A DNA stretch of 64,000 nt from Allodiplogaster sudhausi (lineage: Eukaryota > Nematoda > Chromadorea > Rhabditida > Diplogasteridae), in NCBI GenBank assembly GCA_945643635.1, contig CALZFC010000044.1, positions 975,001 through 1,039,000 on the forward strand, written 5' to 3'. Below are positions 13,471 to 25,799 of the stretch, one piece after another; within the stretch, counting starts at the first letter, position 1, and each line of letters starts with the position of its first letter. The notes under the pieces are model-generated. The model made no database searches, was not told the DNA's origin, and saw only the letters and a program-made list of their open reading frames with translations. The position numbers and the translations under genes are program-made.

Positions 13471-13490
13471 TTCTCTCTCTCCTGTCTCCC
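13382..13490. repeat. (CT)n microsatellite downstream of the zinc-finger gene
   Basis: CT-rich tract about 160 nt beyond the stop codon, preceded by C-runs near 13243 and 13293. Probably in the 3' UTR or just past it. Confidence 0.85.
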
Positions 13491-13499
13491 CTATTGATG

Positions 13500-14360
13500 T
13501 GCTTTTGCATGATTTTTTTTTCTCACTTACCATTTTCTTGCTATTTAATATTACTCCATGTTAAACGAACATGCAGAGGTATGCGGGACAATTCGGAGAA
13601 TTCTCTATGACGAAAGCAAGAATGTCTATTACTTTTTGAACAATGAATGTCTTGCATGCCCGGTGGAATTTTTAGTTTCTGGCTTTTTTTTTGTAAGGTA
13701 AGCGAGACTGGTTCTTGGTCCCAGCCGTTGTTTACGTACATACATTGCCAGTGCAAATGTTCCTTAAACAATAATCTAGAAATATTCATTCTACGCCAAT
13801 TGGATATAATCGGACAAGCTAGCCTACACTGTTCACTTACTTCTTTTTTCCTTTTACTTTTCTTTAAAATGTGAAACCACCCTTATCCTTCTTTTTTTTA
13901 AATGAGATTGCGGAAAGTTCTCCTTGTTTTACAAGTGCTGTTTAAAGTCGTGGTTATGTTTAAGAAATGGATAGTGCACCCAAAAACCGTGAAAACCAGC
14001 GATTCTGATCTAGGAAGCCGGTAGGCTTTCTTTGACTGTCATTTGATAGGTGTTTGACGTTTTGTTGTACTTTGATCATGAATAATAAAGAAGTTCTTGT
14101 CACATTTATAATGAAAAAATTTACAAGCTATTTTTAAAGCCTTAGTAGGGAGGAATGTCATAGTTACGGTGTAGTATGTAAATAGTTGTATGCCTAAATG
14201 ACAATGCAGACAAAATGTGGCATAGAATGTGGCTTTTGTTGCGTGATTACGGTTTCAAGCATAATGCGCAAAATGGAAAAAGATTTCGATAGATACAATT
14301 TACAATTCAGCACCTTGTTATTGCATGTATAAGACCATTTATACAAGACCATATTCAGGA
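13500..14360. other. Intergenic / possible 3' UTR
   Basis: AT-rich DNA with short ORFs and no recognisable coding signal. I see nothing further that can be supported. Confidence 0.5.
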
Positions 14361-14361
14361 C

Positions 14362-14694
14362 CAGGGATGGTCAAAACCAGGCCCGGGCCCGGCCCGCTGT
14401 CCCAAGGGCCGGGCCGGGCCGGGCCCGGGGGGCAAGCGGGCCGAGCCGGGCCGGGCCCTATTTTCAAAATCTCGGCCCGGGCCCGATAAATTGGCAACGG
14501 GCCGGGCCCGGGCCCGCCAAATTAGCAACGGGCCGGCCCGGGCCTATGTTAAAACCCGGCCCGGCCCGTGGGGTATGCGGGCCGGGCCGGGCCGGGCCCT
14601 GCCTTGAAAATCTCGGCCCGCGCCCGCCAAATTAGCAACGGGCCGGGCCGGGCCTAGGGCCCGGCCCGGGCTCGGCCCGCTTTGATCATCCCTG
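14362..14694. repeat. GGCCCG-rich inverted-repeat element
   Basis: About 330 bp built almost entirely of GGCCCG/CGGGCC strings in an AT-rich neighbourhood. The ends are inverted: it opens CAGGGATGGTCAAA and closes TTTGATCATCCCTG. The interior is highly self-complementary. No coding potential. A shorter, similar start occurs near 63785. Confidence 0.85.
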
Positions 14695-14699
14695 TTCAG

Positions 14700-15119
14700 G
14701 ACACGCACAAGCGTTGCACAGAAAATGTGTTTGACATTTTTTGGGACATTTGGTGCCTACCGAAAATTCCTGATTTCTCATTTCGACTCTCCTGAGTTTT
14801 TCCCGTAGGGGGCATTTAAACTGTTACATGACCGGGGAGAGGAGCAGCCCCGCCCCTCGGGGGGGTGAGGCTGCTACGAGCGCTTTGATATACCCCTTCG
14901 TTCTTAAGCGTATGTGTAAGATTTACTGTAAGTAACAGAATATGTAAGAAGCCAAGTAGTAAAACCGTTCATGGGGAGATCCGGGGCGACATGCGACATG
15001 CACATACACACAAGAAGCGACACACCAACGTCAGATTCTTGCTGCTGCCTCCCCTATGTACCATGCGATAGCAAAGCAATACAATAAATTGTGCTATCCT
15101 TTCAAACCCCTCCTGTATT
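14700..15119. other. Intergenic between convergent genes
   Basis: No gene seen. This holds the 3' flanks of the + strand zinc-finger gene and the - strand receptor gene. Confidence 0.5.
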
Positions 15120-17076
15120 CTATTTCCACATGGCGGCCAGCTCATTAAAGTATTCTTTTGTCGTCTTGTCCTTGTCCTCGGGCCGCTTGAATTCTTCTAG
15201 AAATCGCTGGCGTTCGCGCACGAAACGCGCGTGTCGAAAGTAGACGAAGATTGGCTGGAAGGAAGATGCAGCGGCGCCGAGCTAGAAAAAAAAAAGTATC
15301 GTGGTGCCATACTTTTTTCGCTTCAAAAAATTTCTTCTTTAAGTATTTTTTTTTTTAAAGACCATTGTGCAATATTTGGAAGAAAAAAACACTAACAATA
15401 CGAAGAGTTAAAAGAGAGGGTTAATATTTTTGAATAGTATTTTTGTGCATAAGATTTTCTTTCTCTGTATGTATGTACATAATAATACGAACATATTCGT
15501 AGGCGTGCGAGAAACGCGACGTGTCCGTGCCCATTGCAAAGGGCGTGCAGCAGATTGAGTAGTAGGCGAGGCCAAAGTAGAACAGCGAATAGACGAGCTC
15601 GCTTGCCATGCAAGGGATGAACAGTTGGGTGGCCTGACAATGAGGCTTTTTTTGTTTTGGTTTTTCAAGTTATGGATTAGGAATCTTTTGTTGTCTGACA
15701 TTTCCTGTAATTCATTCTTTTTTGTCTCACTTGAATCATCTCTTATTTTTGGTAATTTTAAACGGTATTATTTTAAAAGTGCAGGGTCCGTGGAGTCTTT
15801 CTATAAAGGTTTTCTATATACGCATTTTATATACGGATTATAAGGATGTATATTTTCTCTGTGTCCATAGCAAAGAGATAGAGAGTCACTCTGATGTTTT
15901 CGAGATTCCTCAGTCTATCCGCGACGTGCAGTGGACGTGCGTAGCGGCGTCGTCGACGGTGAAGGCTGATCGCGTACAGCAGCATCGCCATCTTCAAGCT
16001 ATCGATTTGGCGGAGTTTTTATAAACCTTTCAAAAAATCAATGACACGCAATGGAGAAATGCTAAAAGTGAAATATTTATAGGTATATTTATTATTAAGT
16101 AAATGTTCACACATGTTACATTACGTCAAGAAACGATTACTCTTACCAAGCCGGTCAGAATATAGACGCTGGCAGGTAACGCAACGAAGAAGAGCGGACT
16201 CGAAATGGCTGTAACTACAAAGGGGTGTTAAAAGAGCCAAAACGTAACGCATTAATTCGCGCTTTTGCCTGACACAAGGATGAAAGAGCGCCTGATTTAG
16301 AGAGACGCAAGAACAATGGTCCGGAACATTAAGATTGACTACTCTTGAGTTTAGTGCTCTTTTAAATATCTGATCAGCGCAACCGTCTGTCTTATTCGTG
16401 AATGCCAGTTCTAATATAACAAAAATATTTCACATAAAGCCACATTAATTAGCAAACTCACCAAAGTTGAAGACGACAACATCGACCAGCAGGTTCAGCA
16501 CAATCTACAATTTCTAATATTTGTTTAGTTCTGTCAATTACTTTTATAAATATTCTCACTCTTCAAGATGAACATTGTTACAGTCTTTTGTCATTTCTAA
16601 ATCAAAAATCAAAAAAGTGAGCCGCTTCCATGTAGAATTTGAAGGGGAGCTGCCCCATCATGGTTTTTTTTTCAGAATAAGTCAGCAGGCATATATTTTT
16701 TGTTGTTGTTAAATTAATATTTTATGTTAATAATAAGGAGCGAAAAGTGCGGTAAATTCAAAATAACAAGTCGAAACTACCAATGGCGAGTGCGATAATT
16801 TGTCGGCTCATTTATTTTATAAAGTGCGACGCCTAAAAATGCGGCGCTGACCGTGCCGAGTAGAAGAAGAAGCTGCGCGGAGCACGACTGGAAGTGGCTG
16901 TCGTACCAAGCAGGGCTCACGAAGGCAGAGAGGGCTCGTTCGAGGGACATCAACACGAGCGCAGTCACGTGGAAGAGGGTGTTGAGGGCAGAGAGGAGCG
17001 AGACTGCCATCTGGAGCGGGTGAGAGATAGCTCTCTCTCTCTCCCTCTCTCTCTCCTCCCTCTCTCTCTTTCTCTC

Positions 17077-17113
<37 letters not shown>

Positions 17114-18018
17114 TTCATTCTCGTTCATCAACGATGTCGAATCAGCCATTTCTTCATCTGCACACATAATTTTAATACTAAATTTAATAACTTCTTTAAA
17201 CAAATTATGAGTATACATAACTCTGAAAAAAGAAGGTATTTTTTCACTCTGACTAAAATTTACCGTAAAGTTCGCAGTCGTTCTTTCCTTGCCGAAGACG
17301 AACGTCCGCAAGACGATGTTTCCGACGCGCTGAACCGTGTGCACGGGCGCACGCAGTAGGATGAGACAGAAGAGCATCCTGAGACAGAGGGAAGTTATTC
17401 AACTCCTTTCTCAGCTGTAAGGCGTAAGAAACACATCTGTGTAATCTAGTTGAATATTTTCTGCTAATTGTTGCCACATCGCACTAAATCACATGCTCTC
17501 TCACTCTTTTGTCAGGCAAAAAGGCGCGAATTCAAATGCGAGTTCAAATTCAGCATTTCTGTAACTCAAATCTCATATGACACTCTAATGTGATGCATGT
17601 AACGTCCATACTGTATCGATTCAACTTTTTTTAAATATGTATTCACGCTCATTATTGTCTGTTACTTAGCAAACAGTGATTGGATATCTTTAACTAAAAT
17701 GCGTATTATGCCACTTTAAACCGCCGTGTCCATGAATCGGTGGACTTTCGTCGCGCATTTGTCAGCCAATCAATATAAGTTAAGTTAATTTAGAAGAAAA
17801 AACAAAAGAAAATCATTAATCTCAAGCCTGAAGTTGGCGTGGAAGACGCGGTTGCCATGCACGGAGAGAATGGCTGCGAAGGCGTAGCCGCACGCCGCAC
17901 CCCTCACTGCCATCTCCACCGTCCACAGCAGCACCGTGAGCCAGTCGACGAGCGGCGGCACGGTCAGGGTGAAGTCATCGTAGGAGTCAACGGTAGCGGA
18001 TACGGTACTTCTGTTCAT
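15120..18018 (-). CDS. Seven-transmembrane serpentine receptor, Sre-like (8 exons)
   Basis: Exons (high to low): 18018-17828, 17378-17264, 17010-16852, 16504-16462, 16214-16147, 15991-15890, 15633-15493, 15281-15120; 326 aa. Every exon aligns with one in the paralogue at 21843-25415. Hydrophobic segments lie in exons 1, 2, 3, 4-5, 6/7 and 7/8. Exon 3 has an ER-type motif after a TM (SLERALSAF), exon 6 has a basic loop followed by RLRNLENIR, and the C-tail is FRHARFVRERQ followed by Lys/Glu-rich sequence ending MWK. This fits nematode chemoreceptors of the Sra superfamily, closest in my reading to Sre (the R..L.ENIR loop), but the subfamily is uncertain. The first intron needs a GC donor (TTCAG|GCTTGA). 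Two further in-frame ATGs exist upstream (18042, 18036). A chemosensory neuron role is inferred from the family. Confidence 0.8.
16244..16312. repeat. TTAA-MITE family 2, decayed fragment
   Basis: Lies in the intron between exons 4 and 5 of the receptor. It carries the family signature (here ATTCGCGCTTTTGCCTGACA) followed by sequence alignable to the copies at 17485, 22857 and 33034. Confidence 0.5.
17033..17114. repeat. (CT)n/(GA)n tract in receptor intron
   Basis: Microsatellite just upstream of exon 3 on the coding (minus) strand, where it reads (GA)n. The long Glu/Arg ORFs over it are artefacts. Confidence 0.85.
17485..17545. repeat. TTAA-MITE family 2, partial copy
   Basis: Contains GGCAAAAAGGCGCGAATTCA preceded by AAATCACATGCTCTCTC. 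The same two blocks occur in the same order at 33087-33135. Located upstream of exon 2 of the receptor gene, inside its first intron. Confidence 0.6.
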
Positions 18019-18396
18019 GCTGCATGAAGCGCACATATACAAACATTGTACATGGCATTTTTTTCAACTTACCCGCAATGTAGGAAGTAGCAATATTGTC
18101 AAGTCAACTCAAACATTGAAGCCAGTAAGAGATTTTGTTCCACTGCTATTATGCGGAATTTGAAAAGAGTACAGAGGGCCAATATTCATGATCAATAATA
18201 TTTCTTAAGAAACAGATAACAAATTCATCTTCGTTTATACGAAGTTTCAATTGTTGACTATGGTTTAATGATGTTCCAAATGCGAGGAGAAAGCAAATAG
18301 AGATAAAACGAATTACCAAGTACTAAAAATATTTCTAGGCCTCACATCAGTACCATTTAGCCGCATATTGCATAAGCATGCGCAAGAGTCAGAGTC

Positions 18397-18431
<35 letters not shown>

Positions 18432-21400
18432 CGTCAACAGGTGTTTCGAGGAAATACGCAGGCGAAATTAAACGAGCATATATCACCTCGGCAAGGTGTT
18501 CTGCCTATACACTTTCAGAATAGCTGCTAGTCAAAACTATAGAGGCATCAGAGAGAGGGAGAGAGAGGGAGAAGTGGAAGTTTGCCGGAAAATAGCGAGA
18601 GAGTATTAGGATTTAGATCCGAAATGACCAAAGCGATTTAGAGAATATCCATCAATGGATGAATAATTAAGGCGCCAGTTTGCCTTGAATAAGGCATGCG
18701 AAAAAAGCTTCTAATGGACAAAGTGCATAAAAAGGATTGCACACGTATCCGAAAGGTTCAAGTTTTCACAGACACTCGAGGACGTCCTCATTTATAATAT
18801 GTCTGATGTGAAGACGAAAGTTTGAAGTCAAATCTTGGGTAAACACTTTATGCTAGAATTGCCTTCTGGCCTTGGTGAATATTATTTGAACACCATGTAG
18901 ATCAATATTAATTGCAGAATTAAATTTTTTTAAATAAAATAATAACGTAGCAAAACAAAACGGCGCTTCTAGTGAAATGTTGCAGCTGACAGACAGGAAA
19001 AGTTGTGAATTCTTGCAGAATCAAAAAAAGAAAGAAGTTCACTACGCATTTCCACGATGACGCTCGCTCCCATTTGAGGTGTGCGTGTTCATGGGAGACA
19101 TTCACATTACCATACTACACCGATGGACAACATTCCTCGGCCACCTTAAGAACTCAAGAACTTTGTGTCCGAACAACGGAATCTTTGTGGTGTCTCTCAC
19201 CGTATTTTAGGGTCCCTCCTGAGAACATTCGGATCATTCGTTCAAGGAGGTCGATCAACGAAAAAATTGCATATGAGATTTTATATTCTCTTCGCACTCT
19301 CTTGCGTCTTCCTTTAAAAGGGTGTTGTATGTACATACATGGAAAAAGGGGGGAAATCGAAAAGATTAATGATATATCAATGAAAGTGAACGTCCAAGCC
19401 GCGCAGTCTCCGACTGCTGTTCAAAAAGCCAAAAGAAATCATATCACTTCTGCGAGACTATTCAACCTTGAAGAACATTCCGTTAGTCCATTGCCGTTTA
19501 TGTCTAAAAAAAAGGAGTGCATGTCTGACGCTAACTTTACATTTGCACACAGAGTCGTCGCGCACTCCTTTGATTAGAAGGGAAATGCCCTTAAAGTCTG
19601 TCCGCGACGCAAGAAAGACTCTGCAAATCTAGGAAGGTGCGAGGAAAAAGGCGCAAAAGCTTGAAAAATCTGCCAATTTACACGGAAGAGGCACAAGAGT
19701 GGCTAGAATATGTAGATTTCGTGATGATGTTCTTCGATGTTAGATCTTTCTTTATGTGGCAACAATGGAATTGTGGGAGGATGTTTTGAGAAGAAAATTT
19801 TTTTTCTTCATCTTAATCTTTCTTTGTTCCGAAGGTGACTAAATAATACTTTTTGGTACACAAACAACTATGATGAATTCAGAAAACACAAACTCAGCAA
19901 TTCCAGCACACTCGATTTGAATACAATAGCAAGGTTATTAATTTTTTTAGTGGCATTTAAGGGAATAAGAATCATGAGTATTGCTGGCAGCGGGGCAGTT
20001 CAAACAGCCGGCACGATGAGCCTAAAGGTAAAAGGAAGTTCACGTTCATTGATCAACTTACAATTAGCACTTCCATTCAGTATTTCTTGCGATAAGCCAT
20101 TCCTGCTTCTCGTATCCTCACAATCAGTATGGCTACGAAAAATTTGAGAAGATTTTTCAGACCATTTTTTAAAAGTATTCGACGCATGAACCTTGATGGT
20201 GAAGTAGAACAGACCATAATATAAAGGCAACGTTTATAGCAGATCTTTCTGTTACTATTCACTCTGGTTTTCTTGGTAAAAGGTCATGGGAGTTGTCAAG
20301 CCAAACGCCTTTTTCGGAAAGGCCATTTAGATTTTTACTCGTCTGCTCGCTTCAACGGAATCTGATCTCAACGTAAAAAAATAGATAAAAAAATTAATTT
20401 CAAATGAGATATTTATTTAATATGAAAGATATTAAATTATATATTACACTTAGGAAAATGTGAACAAATGTACATAGTTCGAATATATATTTTTTTTAAA
20501 CATCCACAAGAGTCCTGAATTCTCCTCACTCTCTCTACTCTTGTAGATTTAATGGTTTCTGCTGAAATTAATATTTTCGAAGTCTAAGTCATGCATGTAT
20601 TAGATAAGCCGTCCTAATTCTTGCTAATGATCAAATTTTACAGCGTAAGAGCAGGTGAACTTCTATATATGAAGAAACGTGAAAGTGTACTTGTTCCTTG
20701 TTTGTGCCAAAATGCATTTCGAAGAGTACTTCCGCGAATTGTTTTACTAACAGAAATAATTATTTGACATTTTAAACATGACGAGAATTATAACAGATAA
20801 CAAAGCTGAATCACATGTGCTGTTTATTCATCTTCTGATAACATTTAGAAAGGAATTCTTTCATCAGCGTTTTCTCGAAAGAGATTCGATGGGATGTTGT
20901 TGATTTCAACGAAAACGCAGAATTATGTGTGCCAGTTTCTGTACTATTTTGTTTTTTAGAAAATGTACATACATCAAATTTATCCCTTGTGTCACTTTCA
21001 TTTATAATTTTCTTACCAATATTTATAATTGATTAGTAATGAAAATTCTTATATTTCTGTATAACATGCAGAGCTTATCCACTAGCAAGAAATGGATCAA
21101 AAAAGAAGTGTAATATTTGATCTTAAGTTAAACGGACGCAAAGCTGCCAATCTACAAAGAACTATGCTTAACAAACCTTAATTGTTGATGATGCGGGGAG
21201 TTGATCATGTGAATGTTTGAACGGTGGAATTAAGCAGCGTTCAAATGTCATAAATGTGCTAGAGAGCGGGAACAATTTGCTTGTCGACTAATCTCACGGA
21301 CCTTCAAACCGCGCGGGATGATGAAGCTCATATAGGGCTGCTACGAAAATCTTAGTGGCCGTTTGAACTCAAAATGGGCGGGAAGCGACATTTTACACAT

Positions 21401-21842
21401 ACAACATAGAAAACGCTGCTACGCAGGGCTGCGTATGTGCAATATTCCTTTCGCGAAGTAGTAACGCAGCGAAAATTAGGCAGCCGCAACGCGTGAATTC
21501 GGTCACGCGTTGGGACATGCTCAGCATAGGGGTTGACCGAGCTTTTTTTCAAAGGCTGAAGGTCCGTGATCTTGTGATGCTCGAAGAAAAACTTCTCTGG
21601 TACCCGGAAGGAAAGTACACTTTTTCACGTACCGGGAAATTATTTTTAAAGAAAAATAAATTGCGGGAAATTGTAATCCGTTGATTGTCGTTTATGCACG
21701 TAGCCTAGCAAGTTTAAGGAACTCTTATTTAAAAAAAAACCTTGTGAAAAGGTAGAGAATTTTGTGTAAATAATCTATTTAATTACATAAATCACGTCAT
21801 TCAAATTATTAATATTCGATGGAAGACGTTGTAAAATGTCTT
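18019..21842. other. Intergenic region between the two receptor genes
   Basis: About 3.8 kb with a (CT)n tract near 18400-18426 and no exon I can support. The longest ORF (19005-19577, +, 190 codons) has no recognisable domain, no splice partner and ordinary local composition. The region includes the promoter of the 15.1-18.0 kb receptor. Confidence 0.5.
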
Positions 21843-24800
21843 CTATTTCCACATTGCCACCAGCTCGTTGAAGTAGGCCTTTGTCGACTTGTCCTTGTCT
21901 TCGGGACGCTGGAATTCTGCGAGAAACTTTTGCCGCTCGCGCACGAAACGTGCATGTCGAAAATAGACGTAGACCGGCTGGAAGACGGAAGCATAGGCGC
22001 CTATCTGTAAATGAAAAAAAAACATAATAATGGATCGTATGTTTACTTTCTCTTTTCGCGCTTTTTCTCTCTTGCCATCCTGACTTTTTTTGTTTGTTTC
22101 TTTCATCTGCTCTGTCTCTTCGCCAATCAAAAAAGGTGAAAAATAATAATTGAATAAATTTTATGTAATCGATAGTTTTTATACTTCCTCTATTCCGTCG
22201 CTTTTTCAATTTTTCTTTTTTTTAAATTTCAATTTCAATTCCATTATGTCTCGCAGCTGACTCCCACTCTCTCCCGTATCAGCCATCCTAACATAGTCGT
22301 AAGCATGGCTGAGCCTCGTGGTGTCCTTGCCCATCTCGTACGGCGTGTAGTTGATGGAGTAGAAGGCGAGGCAGAAGTAGACGATAGAGTAGGCCAGCTC
22401 GTTCAGAATGCACGGCAGGAAGAGCTGTGTTGCCTGGCAGGATATGTATATGCAATAAAAAAGTCAACACCATAAAAGTACAATTAATGTATTCAAAATA
22501 AAATACATACATACATAAAAATGCAAACATATTTATAATAGCTAATAATAATTGCGGCCGCTTTGCCATATTCAGACAGGCCAAGAATATTCGAAATCCT
22601 TCCCATATTTTATCTAATCATCATTAATGAACTTAACTAATCATTAATGGCTTGAATAGTAGGATAAAAACATTAAATTAATTAAATCATTTAAAAATTC
22701 ATGATTTATCAGAATGTAAGTATGTAGCCACTCACTCGAATGTTCTCGAGAGCGCGCAGTCGATTGTCGACTTGAAGAGTCCGCGCCGATCTCCGCCTTC
22801 GTCGCCGCCGGCTGAGCACGTAGAACACTACCCACATCTGTAATCAGCCAGCTTAAAGGAAGCAAAAAAACACTATTTTGAATTCGCGCCTTTTTGCATG
22901 ACTCAAGCGCCAGAGATCAACTGGCATGTGATTTAGAGTCGCGACTACAATATTAAAAAAAAAATAGACACGGTTAAGTTTCCTGCTCCTTTTATAATTA
23001 GGTTTGATCTCGGTAGATTGCATTTGTTAGGAAACCATTTTTTTCTTTTTCGGATTTTATCATACAAAACATCATTGAAAAATTGCTTTTCGTGCGCAGC
23101 GAAGTGTGATACATATATTTGCATGGGAAACTTATGCAAATACAAGATATAAATTCAAGGAATAAATTTAAAAGATAAATTCAAGAAACTATGCACCATT
23201 CCGGTAATCAAGTAGACAGCTGCGGGGCACGCAACGTACGCGACGGGAGAGACACCTCCTGCACAACCATAAGAGGACATGTTTGGCTACGAATCTATTT
23301 GTTCAGGAAAATGTTTTCCTTAATTTTCATTAATAATAGTATAAAAATAAACCTGTTGATCAAATGACATTTTCTGCACCCTCAATTACTTCTTATTATT
23401 TTTTCGTGTTTTTCTTTGATAACTCATTACGATGATTATATAAACCATACGCACCTGCACCAAAAATCATCATTAGAAGGAAGTCGATCGCTACGTTTAG
23501 CAGTATCTAAAAATGACAACTTTTCTTGAATATTATTCAGATAGTGATTCTGAACATTAAAAAAAGTTTAATGAGTTTGATAACTTGCAGATCGATAGAA
23601 ATGTTGGAATACTACAATTATTTTGAAATCTTAGTTTTGCACTAACGATAAACATACTTTCACAAATATGCTTCCCATACAGCCTACCAAACACGACGAA
23701 ATTCACTAATGCCGCAACTTTTTACATTTTCAGTTCACACAACAGGGGAAAGAAACCAGTCTCTTCTTTTAATGGCTTAGAAATAATCCTAAAATGATGA
23801 ATGAAATCCACCGCTCACAGTGCCGAGTAGCAGAAGGAACTGGGCGCAGCGCGACTGGAAGTGCGCGTCGTACCAGGCAGCATTCGAGTAGGCGGAAACG
23901 GCTCGTTCCATGCTCATCAGAACGAGAGCAGTCACATGGAAGGACGTGTTGAAGGCGGAGAGGAGAGAGACGAACAACTGAAAATGTTGATCTATTATTT
24001 ACACTGTATTTATTCTTTCTTATTTTCCTTCATAAAACTGGCTTGATTGTGCGACAAATTCATAAGCCGGTCAGTTTCCATTGGAAATCCAGTTTTTTTT
24101 TTAAATTTAATTCAGACATTCACTTCATAACTCGATTTTTTAGAAATTAGAAAAGAGAGATTTAGGCCATAAAAGCTTTTTAAACCTTTCGTCGCCGATT
24201 TTCAATGATGCTTTCAAGACTTTAAGCTCGCCTTATTGTTAGGCCAAAACTTGAGGGAGCACCCGGATTTGAACCAGGGACCTCTCGATCTGCAGTCGAA
24301 TGCTCTACCACTGAGCTATGCCCCCACGAATAAGCATGATACCGTAATCTACGAAATGTTCGATGACAACATCTTATTGCGTATTAATTAACGGCTGGAA
24401 ATTGAGTGGAAGAAGGATGGTACATTCACTCTGCACTGCGGATGCTAAATAATAAACAAAAAGAATTAAGCAAATTCCTGAACACAATTTGGGGAAAAAT
24501 GATAGGGAGCACCCGGATTTGAACCGGGGACCTCTCGATCTGCAGTCGAATGCTCTGCCACTGAGCTATGCCCCCTCTCTTGTATTATCTTTCGCTTCAG
24601 GGGATCAAATTTCACATTTCGCGCATCTGTCAGTGTATCGCTATTTGCTCTCCCTTTCTCCACCTCTCCCCTAGCAAACAAATGAGTTTACCGGCCTCCT
24701 CGGGTGACTTATTCAGCCCTGATGGTGAGATCTTATTATTGACATGCATAGTATGTGTAAGGGCAAAAACCTCGGAATTTGCAGTAGCGAATTGTGTAAA

Positions 24801-25415
24801 CTATATCAAATATTTTTTGAAAACGCAAATATTTGAAGTAGTGATTATGCTTTTATTATACTTTTCGGAAACCAGTATCTGTATTTTACTTTGATTGCAT
24901 TACTTAATGCATGTAGATAACAAACAAAACAATAAATAATAACAAACTAAAGAAATAACCACCTGAAATATTGCTGTCGTCATGCCCTTGTCGGCGAAAA
25001 ACGTGCGCAGCGTGATGTTGCCGAAACGCTGCACAGTGTGCACGGGAGCACGCAGCAGGATAAGCGAGAATAGCACCCTGAAATTGTTCACAATGGAAAA
25101 GTTGGCTTAGTGGTTGTGTGGCAGAATCTGGATCAGATTGTCCCGGGTTCGATTCTCCGACTGCACTTGACTATTTCCAGTTGAAGTTTTTCAGGTGTCG
25201 CCTACGGATGAGCAACTAATGGCTAGAATAGATATGTATGTAGGCAGCACGGCGTACCGGAAGTTGGCGTGAAAGACACGATTGCCATAGATGGCAGCGA
25301 TGGAAAGAAGAGCGAAGACGCTCGCGATGACCCGAATGGAAAGTTCGGTCGTCCACAGGACGATTGTGAGCCAGTCGACGAGGGGCTTCTCCGTGAAGTT
25401 GGCCACTGACGCCAT
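21843..25415 (-). CDS. Seven-transmembrane serpentine receptor, Sre-like (paralogue, 8 exons)
   Basis: Exons: 25415-25258, 25077-24963, 23977-23819, 23506-23461, 23258-23197, 22837-22736, 22433-22293, 22004-21843; 314 aa, all phases matching the 15-18 kb paralogue intron for intron. Start ATG follows an acceptor-like CTTTTTCAG, so either a spliced leader or a further 5' exon may precede it. Hallmarks: exon 1 TM with PLVDWLTIVLW; exon 2 ILLRAPVHTVQR; exon 3 LMSMERAVSAY; exon 6 basic loop then NRLRALENIR; exon 7 PCILNELAYSI; C-tail FRHARFVRERQKF ... MWK. Here intron 1 has a normal GT donor (CCG|GTACGC). Intron 2 (24962-23978) contains two tRNA-Cys genes on the same strand. Chemoreceptor role by family; ligand unknown. 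Confidence 0.82.
22857..22950. mobile_element. TTAA-MITE family 2, copy in receptor intron
   Basis: Preceded by TTAA (22853-22856), opens AGGAAGC and carries TTTTGAATTCGCGCCTTTTT, aligning with the reverse complement of the 33034-33150 element. The right end is degenerate. Lies in the intron between exons 5 and 6 of the receptor. Confidence 0.6.
24254..24325 (-). tRNA. tRNA-Cys (GCA)
   Basis: 72 nt on the minus strand. 5' GGGGGCA pairs with 3' TGCTCCC (one G-U), discriminator T. D-arm AGCTCAGTGGTAGAGC, anticodon loop CTGCAGA (anticodon GCA), T-arm GGTTCAAATCC. B-box intact. No intron. Sits inside intron 2 of the 21.8-25.4 kb receptor gene, same strand. Confidence 0.95.
24504..24575 (-). tRNA. 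tRNA-Cys (GCA), second copy
   Basis: 72 nt on the minus strand, differing from the copy at 24254-24325 at only two positions (24270-24325 versus this copy: D-stem region and T-stem). Anticodon loop CTGCAGA, discriminator T as expected for Cys. It is 178 nt from the first copy; the flanks do not obviously match, so duplication of the tRNA is not very recent. Confidence 0.95.
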
Positions 25416-25551
25416 GTTTCCGCTGAAAAAGAGCAAATAAAATTAACCTCGAAAAAGAAATAAACAAACACGAAATTGTCTTGCATCAGTTATAATCATC
25501 GGGAACAATGTCAGGTAAATATATTTATTTTGCGACATAGAAAAATATTAA

Positions 25552-25796
25552 ATGAGGTATCCGGCGAATTATTCAAAAGTAGCGAGAATACCAGTTTGAA
25601 TGCGTGCGTTCATAAGGTTAGTGGCCTGTTGCTTGGTTTGGAGAGCATGCGACATAGGAGTGCTTGTGGCAAGGTTTTCTACTCGTGAGTTTTCACGTTA
25701 CTATTGCACATGGTCAGAACGTTATGGGAAAAACATATGTTTGGAGCCAAAATTAACTTATCCACAAACAACAAAAAAGTATTCCCGGTCCCTCTT
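25552..25796. mobile_element. TTAA-MITE family 1, diverged copy
   Basis: Begins next to TTAA (25548-25551) with GAGGTATCCGGCGAATTATT, nearly the left end of the 3869-4145 element. Internal blocks are shared (GTTTGAATGCG.GCG, TTCATAA, GAGAGCATG, CACGTTACTATT). The right end ATTCCCGGTCCCTCTTCAA is mutated. Confidence 0.7.
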
Positions 25797-25799
25797 CAA

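Noticed and set aside
19005..19577. 190-codon ORF on the + strand
   Set aside because: No domain, signal peptide or splice partner; amino-acid composition and base composition look like intergenic DNA.
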